A model generated the notes under the pieces. That model did no database searches. It worked only from the letters and a program-made list of their open reading frames with translations, and was not told the DNA's origin. 64,000 nt of DNA from assembly GCA_003161615.1 (NCBI GenBank), contig PMOB01000006.1, forward strand, positions 1 to 64,000, given 5' to 3'. Both the position numbers and the translations under genes were made by a program. This DNA comes from Actinomycetota bacterium. GTDB taxonomy: Bacteria > Actinomycetota > Thermoleophilia > Gaiellales > Gaiellaceae. Below, piece after piece: positions 24,421-35,574 of this stretch (within the stretch, counting starts at the first letter, position 1; the number at the start of each line of letters is the position of its first letter).

Positions 24421-24778
24421 TGGCGATCGCCACCGCCTGCGCGAGCTCGCGCGAATGCGTCATGGAGAGATCGACGGAGGCGGCGCCGACCGCGGCGGCC
24501 CGCTCGGCGAGCCTGCCAGAGAGCCGCACCGCAGGCTTCGGCCGGCCGACGATCTCGATCTCCTGCCAGGCGAAGGCTCGCGCGACGCCGAAGCCGAGCG
24601 CCTTGCCGACCGCCTCCTTCCCTGCGAAGCGACCCGCGTAGCTCTCCGCCGGATTCCGGCGGGAGTCGCAGTACGCCCGCTCCGCCTCGGTGAAGCAGCG
24701 CTCACGAAAGCGCTCGTATCGCGCGAGCGAGCGCCGGATCCGCTCGATCTCGATCAGGTCGGTGCCGACCGAGATCAC
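24407..24778 (-). CDS. acpS: holo-ACP synthase
   Basis: ISVGTDLIEIERI, YAGRFAGKEAVGKALG, LSMTHSRELAQAVAI. Confidence 0.94.
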   Translation of the reverse strand: MISVGTDLIEIERIRRSLARYERFRERCFTEAERAYCDSRRNPAESYAGRFAGKEAVGKALGFGVARAFAWQEIEIVGRPKPAVRLSGRLAERAAAVGAASVDLSMTHSRELAQAVAIASGGD

Positions 24779-25551
24779 AGGTGCTCCTCGAGCCAGTCGG
24801 GGAGGTGCGCGATGGAGGAGACGATCCCGTCCGGCTGGATGCGCGACCGCTCGACCGTGTCCGGCCGGAACTTCCCCGTCCGCACGAGCACCGCGCGCAT
24901 CCCGACGCCGCGCGCCCCGATCACGTCCGTCTCGAGGTCGTCTCCGACCATCCAGGTCATGGACGGCTCCGCGTCGAGCGCCTCGCACGCGGCGTCGAAG
25001 TACGCCGGGCTCGGCTTGCCGAGGACGGTCGCTTCGATCTGCGCCGCGTACTCGAGCCCCGCGACATAACAGCCGGTGTCGAGCAGCGGCCCGCGCTGCG
25101 TCTGCCACCAGCGGTTGCGATGCATGCAGTAGAGCTCCGCGCCAAGCTCGAGCTCGGCGAAGGCGCGCGCGAGGTTCATGTAGGAGAAGACGAGGTTCGT
25201 CTCCGGGGAATCGTCCGCGCCGCCGATCAGGACGGCCTGCGCGTTCTCGCCGACGAGCTCGACTCCCTCGAGATCGCCGACTAGCGCGTGCATCACGAGG
25301 GCGAGCACGCGGCGACCGCGCAGCGCCGCGACAGCCGCGTCCGCGGTCGTCTGCACCTCCTCGGCCTCGAGCTCGATCCCCATCGCCTGGAGGTCCTGCG
25401 CGAGCTTCGCCTTCGAACGCGTCGTCGCGTTCGTGACGAAGCGGAGCCGGTGGCCGTCGCTGCGGAGCCGCCGCACCGCGTCGGCCGCGCCGGGGATCGG
25501 CTCACCGGAAACGTGCAGAACCCCGTCCACGTCGAGGAGAATCGCCGCCAT
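24775..25551 (-). CDS. HAD-IIA family hydrolase
   Basis: ILLDVDGVLHVSGEPIPGA, RFVTNATTRS, LGKPSPAYF, MVGDDLETDVIGARGVGM. Confidence 0.93.
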   Translation of the reverse strand: MAAILLDVDGVLHVSGEPIPGAADAVRRLRSDGHRLRFVTNATTRSKAKLAQDLQAMGIELEAEEVQTTADAAVAALRGRRVLALVMHALVGDLEGVELVGENAQAVLIGGADDSPETNLVFSYMNLARAFAELELGAELYCMHRNRWWQTQRGPLLDTGCYVAGLEYAAQIEATVLGKPSPAYFDAACEALDAEPSMTWMVGDDLETDVIGARGVGMRAVLVRTGKFRPDTVERSRIQPDGIVSSIAHLPDWLEEHL

Positions 25552-25957
25552 GGCTGCAGACTCTATTCGCGTCACGCGTTCGGTCCTGCTGCCGCTCGGC
25601 GAGATCGAGCTCCAGGTCTCCCGCTCGAGCGGGCCGGGCGGACAGCACGCGCAGAAATCCGAGACGCGGGTCGTCGCCGTCTTCGACGTCGAATCCTCGG
25701 GCGTCCTGACCGAGGGGCAGAAGAAGCGCGTGGTCGCGAAGGCCGGGACGGTCCTGCGCGCCGTCGCGCAGGACGAGCGGAGCCAGTCGCGCAATCGAGA
25801 GCTCGCGGTCGAGCGGCTCGTGGCCGCGCTGCGGGAGGCGCTGCGCGTCGAGCGGAAGCGGGTGCCGACTAAGCCGACGAAGGCGGCACGGGAGCGGCGC
25901 CTCTCCGATAAGAAGCGGCGCAGCCAGACGAAGCGGCTCCGCCGCGAGCTCGAGTGA
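25550..25957 (+). CDS. peptide-chain-release-factor-like (ArfB/YaeJ-type) protein
   Basis: GGQ: VSRSSGPGGQHAQKSETRVVAVFDV; basic C-terminal tail RRSQTKRLRRELE. Confidence 0.88.
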   Translation: MAADSIRVTRSVLLPLGEIELQVSRSSGPGGQHAQKSETRVVAVFDVESSGVLTEGQKKRVVAKAGTVLRAVAQDERSQSRNRELAVERLVAALREALRVERKRVPTKPTKAARERRLSDKKRRSQTKRLRRELE

Positions 25958-25958
25958 G

Positions 25959-27785
25959 CTACTCGACAGTGACGGTCTTGGCGAGGTTCCGCGGCTGGTC
26001 GACGTTGAGCCCGCGCAGCCGCGCGATCCGGTAGGCGAGGAGCTGCAGCGGCATCACCGCGAGCGGCGCCTGGAGGAAGTTCGGCGTCCGCGGCACGTAG
26101 ATCACGTCGTCGGCGTGGTGCTGGATGTCCTCGTTGCCGTCCGTCGCGATCGCGATCACGTGCGCGCCGCGCGCCCGGGTCTCCTGAATGTTGGAGACGA
26201 TCTTGTCGTAGACGTGGATGTTCGTCGCGACGACGACGACCGGCGTCCCCTCCTCAAGCAGCGCGATCGGGCCGTGCTTCATCTCGCCGGCCGAGTACGC
26301 GTCGGTCGGGATGTACGAGATCTCCTTCAGCTTCAGCGCGCCCTCGAGCGCCACCGGCAGGCCGATGTGGCGGCCGAGGTAGAGGAAGAACGGCTTGTCG
26401 TAGAAGCGCTGCGCGATCGACTCGATCGGGTGGTCGCCGTCGAGGAACTCCTGCATCTTCTCCGGCAGCTCGTGCAGGCGGTCGAGGATGAACTCGATCT
26501 CCTCCTGCGGCAGCGTGTGTCGAATCTCGGCGAGCTTCAGCGCCAGGAGGCTGAGGAGAGCGACCTGCGCCGTGAACGTCTTCGAGGCCGCGACGCCGAC
26601 CTCCATCCCGCAACGTGTGTAGAGCGTCGCGTCGACCTCGCGCGTGATCTGCGTGCCCATCAGGTTCGTGATCCCGAGCGTGCGCGCACCGTGCTCGCGC
26701 GCGAGCTTGACGGCATTGACCGTGTCGCGCGTCTCGCCGGACTGTGAGATCCCGATCACGAGCGTGTCCTTCGAGAGGACGGGATTGCGGTAGATCCACT
26801 CGCTCGCGATGTCCGGCTCGACCGGCAGGCGGGCCCACTCCTCGATGATGTAGCGGCCGACGACGCCCGCGTGGTAGGCGGTGCCGGCGGCGACGATCAC
26901 GATCCTGCGCAGGTTCTGGACCTCCGTCTCGGTCATGCCGAGCGCATCGAGCATGAGCTTGTGCCCGCGGACGCGATCCCCGATCGTCTCGGCGACCGCC
27001 TCGGGCTGCTCGAAGATCTCCTTGAGCATGAAGGTCTCGAAGCCGGACTTCTCGGCGCTCTCCTCGTCCCAGTCGATCTCTTGCGGCGCCGACATCTCGA
27101 CCTCGGTGCCGTCGACGAAGACACGGACGCTCGCCGGCGTCAGCTCGATGACCTCGCCATCCCCCGGGTGGAGGACGGTGCGCGTCTCGCTCAGAAACGC
27201 CGCGATCGAGGACGCGAGGAAGTTCTCCCCCTCGCCGAGACCGACGACGAGCGGCGTCTGATTGCGGACGCCGACGAGAAGATCGGGATGGTCGTGATGG
27301 ATCGCGACGATAGAGAAGTGGCCCTCGAGCTGCGGATAGACGCGCGCGAGCGCCTGCGTGAGGTCGCCGTCGTAGGACTGCTCGAGCAAATGGACGACGA
27401 CTTCGGCGTCGGTCTCGGACGTGAAGGTGTGGCCCGCCTCGGTCAGCTGCTCGCGCAGCTCCATGTAGTTCTCGACGATCCCGTTGAGGACGATCGCGAG
27501 ACGGCCGGGGTCGCAGCCGGTGAGCGGGTGCGCGTTCCGCTCGGTGACGCCGCCGTGGGTCGCCCAGCGCGTGTGGCCGAGGCCGTGGTGGGTGCGGGAG
27601 CCGTTCGATTGGGCGGCCGCGACGAGGTTGTCGAGGTTGCCGACGGCGCGGACGTATTCGAGCTCCGCGTCCTCGCGCAACGCAAGCCCGGCGGAGTCGT
27701 AGCCGCGGTATTCGAGCCGCCGCAAACCGTCGAGGAGAAGCGGCTTCGCCTCGCGTGATCCGACATATCCGATGATCCCGCACAC
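25959..27785 (-). CDS. glmS: glutamine-fructose-6-phosphate aminotransferase
   Basis: CGIIGYVG N-terminal nucleophile, HTRWATHG, SIS domains, C-terminal NLAKTVTVE; GTG start. Confidence 0.97.
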   Translation of the reverse strand: MCGIIGYVGSREAKPLLLDGLRRLEYRGYDSAGLALREDAELEYVRAVGNLDNLVAAAQSNGSRTHHGLGHTRWATHGGVTERNAHPLTGCDPGRLAIVLNGIVENYMELREQLTEAGHTFTSETDAEVVVHLLEQSYDGDLTQALARVYPQLEGHFSIVAIHHDHPDLLVGVRNQTPLVVGLGEGENFLASSIAAFLSETRTVLHPGDGEVIELTPASVRVFVDGTEVEMSAPQEIDWDEESAEKSGFETFMLKEIFEQPEAVAETIGDRVRGHKLMLDALGMTETEVQNLRRIVIVAAGTAYHAGVVGRYIIEEWARLPVEPDIASEWIYRNPVLSKDTLVIGISQSGETRDTVNAVKLAREHGARTLGITNLMGTQITREVDATLYTRCGMEVGVAASKTFTAQVALLSLLALKLAEIRHTLPQEEIEFILDRLHELPEKMQEFLDGDHPIESIAQRFYDKPFFLYLGRHIGLPVALEGALKLKEISYIPTDAYSAGEMKHGPIALLEEGTPVVVVATNIHVYDKIVSNIQETRARGAHVIAIATDGNEDIQHHADDVIYVPRTPNFLQAPLAVMPLQLLAYRIARLRGLNVDQPRNLAKTVTVE

Positions 27786-27832
27786 GTTGCGCTCCTTTCC
27801 CTCTGCGGCGGAAAACTCCCCCTGAAAACGCG

Positions 27833-27857
27833 AAAAGCCCGGCTTCACGACCCGGGC
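27833..27857 (-). terminator. Intrinsic terminator between glmM and glmS
   Basis: Minus strand GCCCGG-gtcgtgaag-CCGGGC-TTTT. Confidence 0.65.
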
Positions 27858-27875
27858 CGCAGCGTCGCGGGCGGG

Positions 27876-29141
27876 TCAGCCGAGCTCGTCTGTAACAAGC
27901 GCGGCGACTGTAGCACAGAGGGTTTCGGCCGCTTCCCGGCTCTCCGCCTCGGCGAGAATCCGGACGACAGGCTCCGTTCCGGATGGCCGGACGAGCACGC
28001 GGCCGGTTCCGTCGAGCTCCTCGTTGATGCGCGCGACCCGGTCGAGAAGGCGGGTGGGGAGCGGCCCTCGCGCGGCGCGCGGCAGGTTCTGGACGACCTG
28101 CGGGAAGCGCTCGAGGACGGACGCGGCTTCGGAGAGGCTCCGCCCGCCGAGCGCGTGGCAGAGAAGGAGCGCCGCGACGAGCCCGTCGCCGGCGACATGG
28201 CCGTCGAGCCAGAGGATGTGGCCGGACTGCTCGCCGCCGAGCCGCGCGTTCTCGCGCCGCAGCGCTTCGAGGACGTAGCGGTCGCCGACGTCGGTCGTGA
28301 TGACACGGATGCCGCGCTCCTCCATCAGTCGATGGAAGCCGAGGTTCGTCATCCCGGTGACCGCGACGGTGTCGACCCCGAGCTGGAGGGCGAGGACGGC
28401 GAGGATTTGATCTCCGTCGAGTGGCACGCCGCGCTCGTCCACCGCGAGCATCCGGTCGCCGTCGCCGTCGAACGCGACGCCGAGGTCGAACTCACCGGCG
28501 CGCACGGTGTCGGCGAGCGCCCGGAGGTCGGTGGCGCCGCAGCCGGCGTTGATGTTCGTGCCGTCGGGCGCGTCGCCGATCGCGGTCACCGTCGCTCCGA
28601 GTTGTTCGAAGGCGCGCGGCGCGAGCCCGGAGTAGGCGCCGTTCGCGCAGTCGACGGCGATGCGGAGACCGGCGAGGTCGGCGGCGAAGCGCTCGAGCAC
28701 GAGTGCGAGGTACTCGTCCGCCAAGCCCTCGGCGCGCTCGACGCTGCCGCCGGCCCGGGCGGGCTCGTCGAGGAGCGCCTCGATCTCCTCCTCAGCCGCG
28801 TCGCTGAGCTTGCCGCCCATGCGGTCGAAGAGCTTGACGCCGTTGTACTCGGGCGGATTGTGGGAGGCGGAGATGACCGCGCCGAGGTCGAGCCGCAGCA
28901 GCGCGACGGCCGGCGTCGGCAGGACACCGGCGAGGACGGCCGTTCCCCCCGCCGCCGCGATCCCGCGCGCGAGAGCGTCTTCGAGCTCGGGGCCGGAACC
29001 GCGCGTGTCGCGTCCGACGAGGACACGGCCGCCGCCGCACCAGAGCGCAGCCGCCTTGCCGAGCCGTTCAACGAGCTCTGGCGTAAGCGATTCGCCCACG
29101 ATCCCGCGGACTCCGTCCGTGCCGAAGTACTGGCGCGCCAC
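27876..29141 (-). CDS. glmM: phosphoglucosamine mutase
   Basis: YFGTDGVRGIVGESLTPE, ISASHNPPEYNGVKLF, DGDGDRMLAVDE, RPSGTEPVVRI; GTG start. Confidence 0.96.
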   Translation of the reverse strand: MARQYFGTDGVRGIVGESLTPELVERLGKAAALWCGGGRVLVGRDTRGSGPELEDALARGIAAAGGTAVLAGVLPTPAVALLRLDLGAVISASHNPPEYNGVKLFDRMGGKLSDAAEEEIEALLDEPARAGGSVERAEGLADEYLALVLERFAADLAGLRIAVDCANGAYSGLAPRAFEQLGATVTAIGDAPDGTNINAGCGATDLRALADTVRAGEFDLGVAFDGDGDRMLAVDERGVPLDGDQILAVLALQLGVDTVAVTGMTNLGFHRLMEERGIRVITTDVGDRYVLEALRRENARLGGEQSGHILWLDGHVAGDGLVAALLLCHALGGRSLSEAASVLERFPQVVQNLPRAARGPLPTRLLDRVARINEELDGTGRVLVRPSGTEPVVRILAEAESREAAETLCATVAALVTDELG

Positions 29142-29152
29142 GGCGCGGGAGG

Positions 29153-29548
29153 CTAGCGCTTCGAGAACTGCGGCGCCTTGCGCGCCTTGTGCAGGCCGGC
29201 CTTCTTGCGCTCGACCTGGCGTGCATCGCGCGTCAGGAAGCCCTCGCGCTTCAGCGGGATACGCAGCTCGGGATTCGCCTCGACGAGCGCCCGGGCGATG
29301 CCGTGCCGGACGGCTCCCGCCTGTCCGGTCAGGCCGCCGCCATGGACGCGCACGCGGAGGTCGTACTGGCCCTCGACGCCCGCGACCTTGAGCGGCGAGA
29401 CGGCGATCGTCTGCCAGACGGCACGCGGGAAGTACTCCTGCAGCGTCCGGCCGTTGACCCACGTCGCGCCGTCGCCGGGGCGGAGGATGACGCGCGCGAC
29501 CGACGTCTTGCGCTTGCCGGTGCCGCGGTACTGCGCGATCGCGCTCAC
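29153..29548 (-). CDS. rpsI: 30S ribosomal protein S9
   Basis: [14 protein letters not shown] ... [19 protein letters not shown]. Confidence 0.98.
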   Translation of the reverse strand: MSAIAQYRGTGKRKTSVARVILRPGDGATWVNGRTLQEYFPRAVWQTIAVSPLKVAGVEGQYDLRVRVHGGGLTGQAGAVRHGIARALVEANPELRIPLKREGFLTRDARQVERKKAGLHKARKAPQFSKR

Positions 29549-29979
29549 GAATCGAGCTCCAAAAGCTTGGGATTCTGCGGGGCGTGCGGATGCTCGGGGC
29601 CGGCGTAGATCTTGAGCTTCGTGATCTGCTGCCGCGCGAGCCGGTTCTTGGGAAGCATCCCCTTGACGGCGACGCGAAGCACCTCGGTCGGCCGGCGGTC
29701 GAGCTGCTCGCGGAGCGTCCGGCTGCGCAGCCCGCCGGGATAGCCCGAGTGGCGGTAGTAGCGCTTCTGGTCGAGCTTGTTGCCGGTGACGTGGATCTTC
29801 TCCGCGTTGACGACGATGACGAAGTCGCCGGTGTCGACGTGCGGCGTGAACTGCGGCTTGCGCTTGCCGCGGAGCGTGTCGGCGATCTGCGTCGCGAGAC
29901 GGCCCAGGGTCTTCCCCTCGGCGTCGACGAGATACCACTCGCGCGTGATCTCTCCCGGCTTGGCGCTGTAGGTCTTCAT
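29545..29979 (-). CDS. rplM: 50S ribosomal protein L13
   Basis: [42 protein letters not shown]. Confidence 0.98.
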   Translation of the reverse strand: MKTYSAKPGEITREWYLVDAEGKTLGRLATQIADTLRGKRKPQFTPHVDTGDFVIVVNAEKIHVTGNKLDQKRYYRHSGYPGGLRSRTLREQLDRRPTEVLRVAVKGMLPKNRLARQQITKLKIYAGPEHPHAPQNPKLLELDS

Positions 29980-30530
29980 GAAAAGCGGCGGACAGGAGCC
30001 CGCCGGCGGCGGATTGTAGCGAAAGCCCGTTGCAATCCCGCCTCGAACTCGGCCGCGCCACCGTGCGACGGATGGCGGACGTAGGGAGCGTCGAGCGCGG
30101 CCTCGGCGACGCGCCCAACGGCGATCGCGATGCGTCCTTGCAGGACTTCGTCGAGGTAGGGGCGTGCCGCGTCGACTTCGTCCGGGCGGGGCCGGCGATT
30201 GGACGTCTCGGTGCCGGGATGGGTCGGCACGACGTTCCAGAGGAGAACGTCCTCGGAGCGGCCCAGCCGCGCGAGGACGCGATGGACGATCGTCGCCGTC
30301 GCCTCGGCCGGGCCGGCGCCGCCGAGCTGGCGCTCGGACGTGAACGGGATCCCGCTCATGCGCGCGCCGCGATAGCCCGCCGCCTCGCCGACGAGAACGA
30401 TCTCCGCTTCAGCGCGAGCGTCGAGGTAGCGCGAGAGCCGTTCGCGCAGGAGCTGCGACTCGGCGTACTGGTTGAAGGTCGCGCCGATCTGCGCCTCGGC
30501 GAGCCGGTCTGCAAACTGCGCGTCGGCCAC
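29976..30530 (-). CDS. uracil-DNA glycosylase family protein
   Basis: [49 protein letters not shown]. Confidence 0.85.
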   Translation of the reverse strand: MADAQFADRLAEAQIGATFNQYAESQLLRERLSRYLDARAEAEIVLVGEAAGYRGARMSGIPFTSERQLGGAGPAEATATIVHRVLARLGRSEDVLLWNVVPTHPGTETSNRRPRPDEVDAARPYLDEVLQGRIAIAVGRVAEAALDAPYVRHPSHGGAAEFEAGLQRAFATIRRRRAPVRRFS

Positions 30531-30549
30531 ACCGGCATTATCGATCGCG

Positions 30550-31098
30550 ATGAGGACAGTCGCGATCGTCTTCGCCGTCGGTTGGGCCGTGTTCGGGCTG
30601 GACTGGCTTGCAGCGGCGTTCTCGATGAAACGCGGCAGGATCCCGTGGTCGCGCGAGCTGCGCATCCGGGCGCTCATCCTCGTCCTCGCCGTCGTCCTCG
30701 TGCGCGTCGGCGCATTCCGCGGATACGGCGTGCAGTCGGATGCATGGCGATCGGGCTTCGGGCTCGCGCTCTTCGCCGCTGGACTGCTCTTCGCGGTCTG
30801 GGCTCGGATCCACATCGGCCACAACTGGGGAACGCCTATGACGCAGAAGAACGAGCCGGAGCTCGTGACGAGCGGCCCGTATCGCCTTGTCCGCCACCCG
30901 ATCTACTCGGGAATCCTTGTCGCGAACGTCGGCACAGCAATGGCACTGAGCTGGTTCTGGTTGGCCGCCTTCGGGCTGGCGGCGATCTACTTCGTCTACA
31001 GCGCAACCGTCGAGGAGAAGTTCTTGACCGAGCAGTTCCCGGAGGCGTATCCGGCCTACAAGCGGTCGTCGAAGATGCTCATCCCGTACCTGCTCTGA
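30550..31098 (+). CDS. isoprenylcysteine carboxyl methyltransferase family protein
   Basis: TSGPYRLVRHPIYSGIL, EEKFLTEQFPEAYPAYKR. Confidence 0.9.
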   Translation: MRTVAIVFAVGWAVFGLDWLAAAFSMKRGRIPWSRELRIRALILVLAVVLVRVGAFRGYGVQSDAWRSGFGLALFAAGLLFAVWARIHIGHNWGTPMTQKNEPELVTSGPYRLVRHPIYSGILVANVGTAMALSWFWLAAFGLAAIYFVYSATVEEKFLTEQFPEAYPAYKRSSKMLIPYLL

Positions 31099-31102
31099 GT
31101 GG

Positions 31103-32623
31103 CTACTCCCACTCGATCGTGGCGGGAGGCTTCGACGTCACGTCGAGCACCACGCGGTTGACGCCGGGAATCTCGTTCACGATCCGCGCCGAGATCGTCT
31201 CGACGAGGTCGTACGGGAGGCGCGCCCAGTCGGCCGTCATCGCGTCGTCGCTCGTGACCGCGCGGATCACGATCGGGTAGCCGTACGTCCGCTCGTCGCC
31301 CTGCACGCCGACTGACCGGATCGCAGGGAGGACGGCGAAGGACTGCCACAGCTCGCCGTAGAGGCCGGCGCGCCGCACCTCTTCCTGCAGCACCGCATCC
31401 GCCTGGCGGAGGATCTCGAGCCGCTCGGCGGTGACGGCGCCGATGATCCGGATCGCGAGACCCGGACCGGGGAACGGCTGGCGCCAGACCATCCGCTCGG
31501 CCATCCCCAGCTCCTCGCCGACGCGCCGCACCTCGTCCTTGAACAGCATCCGCAGCGGCTCGACGAGCTTCATCTTCATGTCGTCGGGCAGGCCGCCGAC
31601 GTTGTGGTGCGACTTGATCGTCGAGGCAACGCCCGCCGTGCCGCCCGACTCGATCACGTCGGAGTAGAGCGTCCCCTGCACGAGCCACCGAACATCGCCG
31701 AGCTTCCCCGCCTCGTCCTCGAAGACGCGGATGAACTCGCGGCCGATGATCTTGCGTTTCTCCTCCGGCTCCTCCACCCCGTCGAGCAGCTCGAGGAACC
31801 GCTCCTGCGCCTGGACGTGGACGAGCGGGACGTGGAAGTGCTCGCCGAACGTCTCGACGACCTGCTGGGCTTCGTCTTGCCGGAGAAGACCATGGTCGAC
31901 GAAGACACACGTCAGCTGGTCGCCGATCGCCTTGTAGACGAGGAGCGCGGCGACCGCCGAGTCGACGCCGCCCGACAACGCGCAGAGCACGCGCTCGCTG
32001 CCAACCTGCGCGCGGATGCGCGCGACCTGCTCCTCGATCACCGCCGCGGGCGTCCAGGCGGGCGGCGCGGCGGCGACGGTGTAGAGGAAGTTCTTCAGGA
32101 CGTCCATCCCGTGCGGCGTGTGCACGACCTCGGGGTGGAACTGGACGGCGTACAGCCCGCGCTCGGTGTCCTCGAAGGCGGCGACCGGGGTGGCGGGAGA
32201 AGACGCGACGACGCGGGCGCCCTCGGGGGCCGCGACGACGGTGTCGCGATGCGACATCCAGACGGTCTGCTCCGGCGGCGTGTCGGCGAGGAGTGCCGAC
32301 TCCTCCACGTGCATCTCGGTGCGCCCGAACTCCGAGACGCCGGTGCGGTCGACGCGGCCGCCGAGCTCGAGCGCCATCAGCTGCGCGCCGTAACAGATGC
32401 CGAGCGTCGGGATCCCCAGCTCGAACAGCGCCGGATCGACGCGCGGCGCGTCGTCGGAGTAGACCGACGCAGGCCCGCCGCTCAGGACGAGCGCGTACGG
32501 GTTCCGCGCGCGCACCGCCTCCGGCGTGATGGTGTGCCCGACGAGCTCCGAGTAGACGCGGCACTCGCGCACGCGGCGCGCGATCAGCTGGGAGTACTGC
32601 CCACCGAGGTCGAGCACCAGCAC
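31103..32623 (-). CDS. guaA: GMP synthase (glutamine-hydrolysing)
   Basis: [25 protein letters not shown]-terminal [18 protein letters not shown]. Confidence 0.97.
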   Translation of the reverse strand: MLVLDLGGQYSQLIARRVRECRVYSELVGHTITPEAVRARNPYALVLSGGPASVYSDDAPRVDPALFELGIPTLGICYGAQLMALELGGRVDRTGVSEFGRTEMHVEESALLADTPPEQTVWMSHRDTVVAAPEGARVVASSPATPVAAFEDTERGLYAVQFHPEVVHTPHGMDVLKNFLYTVAAAPPAWTPAAVIEEQVARIRAQVGSERVLCALSGGVDSAVAALLVYKAIGDQLTCVFVDHGLLRQDEAQQVVETFGEHFHVPLVHVQAQERFLELLDGVEEPEEKRKIIGREFIRVFEDEAGKLGDVRWLVQGTLYSDVIESGGTAGVASTIKSHHNVGGLPDDMKMKLVEPLRMLFKDEVRRVGEELGMAERMVWRQPFPGPGLAIRIIGAVTAERLEILRQADAVLQEEVRRAGLYGELWQSFAVLPAIRSVGVQGDERTYGYPIVIRAVTSDDAMTADWARLPYDLVETISARIVNEIPGVNRVVLDVTSKPPATIEWE

Positions 32624-32666
32624 GGGACGCTCCCCACGAACCGGGAGCTCGAGGACCTCTGCCGGC

Positions 32667-34220
<1,554 letters not shown>

Positions 34221-34239
34221 CTAACAGGGCGGAGCTAAC

Positions 34240-35322
34240 GTGCCCGCGGTGCGCACCCTGATCGTCAGTGTCGGCCTTCTCCTGCTCGCCGGCGTAGCGG
34301 CCGCTGCGACATCGCAGCCGCTGACGCTCGGACGCAGCAACTCGCCCGTCGACGCGGTCGCCCAGGACGGCGGCCTGGTCGGGTGGCTCGCGGGGAACGG
34401 TGCCCGGTGCAACGTCGTGCACGTGCTCGCGCCGGACGGGACGGAGGTTCTCCCCCAGCCCGCGACCGCGAGCATGACCTGCCACTGGGATCTCTCCGTC
34501 GGCCAGCCGCAGCTCGCGCTCGCCGCCGACGCGTCCTCCGCTCTCTGGACGCTGCACGAGACGGGCTCGGTCCCCTTCGACTACGTGATGACCGCGAAAG
34601 TCGGTGGGCGCGAGCAGCAGGTCGACCGGCTGGCGCACGAGAGCGACGGCACCGGCTGGTGGCTCGGGGGAATCGCCGGCGCCGGCTCGATCCTCGCCTA
34701 CTCGTCCGTGGACGTCGAGTACGTCGACCCGCTCGGCTGCGCCTCGGGCGACTCGTGCAAGAAGAAGATCGCGGGCGGCGGGATCCAGGTCGTTTCCGGC
34801 GGCCATGCGTCCGCTTTGCTCGGAAGCTCTCCGGCTCTCGACCTCGTGTCGTCGGCCGGACGGATCGCGTTTGTGCAGGCGACCACGGTCGACAAGAACG
34901 GAGCGCCGGCGCCTAACCGCACCGCACCGATCGAGGTCGCGGATCCGGATCAGGGCACGCTCATCAGCCAGGCGCAGCCAGACGGTTTCCCCCTCGCAAT
35001 CGCGCTCGCGCCGCGGGTGCTCGCTGTCCTCACGCGCAACGGCCGCACCGACGAGGTCGCGTGGTACGACGCCGACGACGGGATGAAGCTCGGCAGCGTC
35101 AACGTCCCGCGCCGCACAGCGCCGGAGCTCGCGGCGAGCGACCACCTCGTCGTCTTCCGGGTGGGCAGGACGATCCGCGCCATCGTGCTCGGCACCAGCC
35201 GGATCCGCATACTTGCGCGCGCCGCGAGCACGCCGGTCGGCCTCTCCTTCTCGCACGGCCGCATCGTCTGGGCGGAGAACACCGCCACCGCCGGCCGGAT
35301 CCAGGCGCTTTCTCTTCGGTAG
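34240..35322 (+). CDS. secreted beta-propeller-like hypothetical protein
   Basis: GTG start, signal peptide, repeating beta-rich blocks ending in IVWAENTATAGRIQALSLR. Confidence 0.65.
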   Translation: MPAVRTLIVSVGLLLLAGVAAAATSQPLTLGRSNSPVDAVAQDGGLVGWLAGNGARCNVVHVLAPDGTEVLPQPATASMTCHWDLSVGQPQLALAADASSALWTLHETGSVPFDYVMTAKVGGREQQVDRLAHESDGTGWWLGGIAGAGSILAYSSVDVEYVDPLGCASGDSCKKKIAGGGIQVVSGGHASALLGSSPALDLVSSAGRIAFVQATTVDKNGAPAPNRTAPIEVADPDQGTLISQAQPDGFPLAIALAPRVLAVLTRNGRTDEVAWYDADDGMKLGSVNVPRRTAPELAASDHLVVFRVGRTIRAIVLGTSRIRILARAASTPVGLSFSHGRIVWAENTATAGRIQALSLR

Positions 35323-35574
35323 CTCGCGAAGCTGCGCTTCGCTCGCTGGGATAACGGAACTCCGCGCGTCCGAGAGCGCGGTCTCGGCCGCGCTCCGTGC
35401 TGCTATGGCTTTCGATGCTCTGGATGAGATGGCTACCCCGTGCGCTCGCGCGCGGCGGAGGCCGGCGCGAGCGCAGTCCGGCCTGCGGTTAAGTCGCCGC
35501 TACGCGGACGTCTTAGCCTCCGGCCCTTTGCGACGACTGAGGTTCAAGGGTCGAACCCACTCTGGGTTACGCCG
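35323..35574 (+). repeat. Dispersed three-hairpin intergenic element, copy B
   Basis: GCGAAGC/GCTTCGC (35326-35342), GAGCGCGG/CCGCGCTC (35374-35395), GGTTAAG/CTTAGCC (35487-35518); same hairpin order as 16470-16697. Confidence 0.65.

Noticed and set aside
27876-29462. Extended N-terminus of glmM ORF
   Set aside because: The first ~107 residues overlap rpsI out of frame; VARQYFGTDG at 29141 is the expected start.
35530-35570. tRNA-like GGTTCAAGGGTCGAACCC motif
   Set aside because: No acceptor, D- or anticodon arms can be formed around it; better explained as the tail of the dispersed element.
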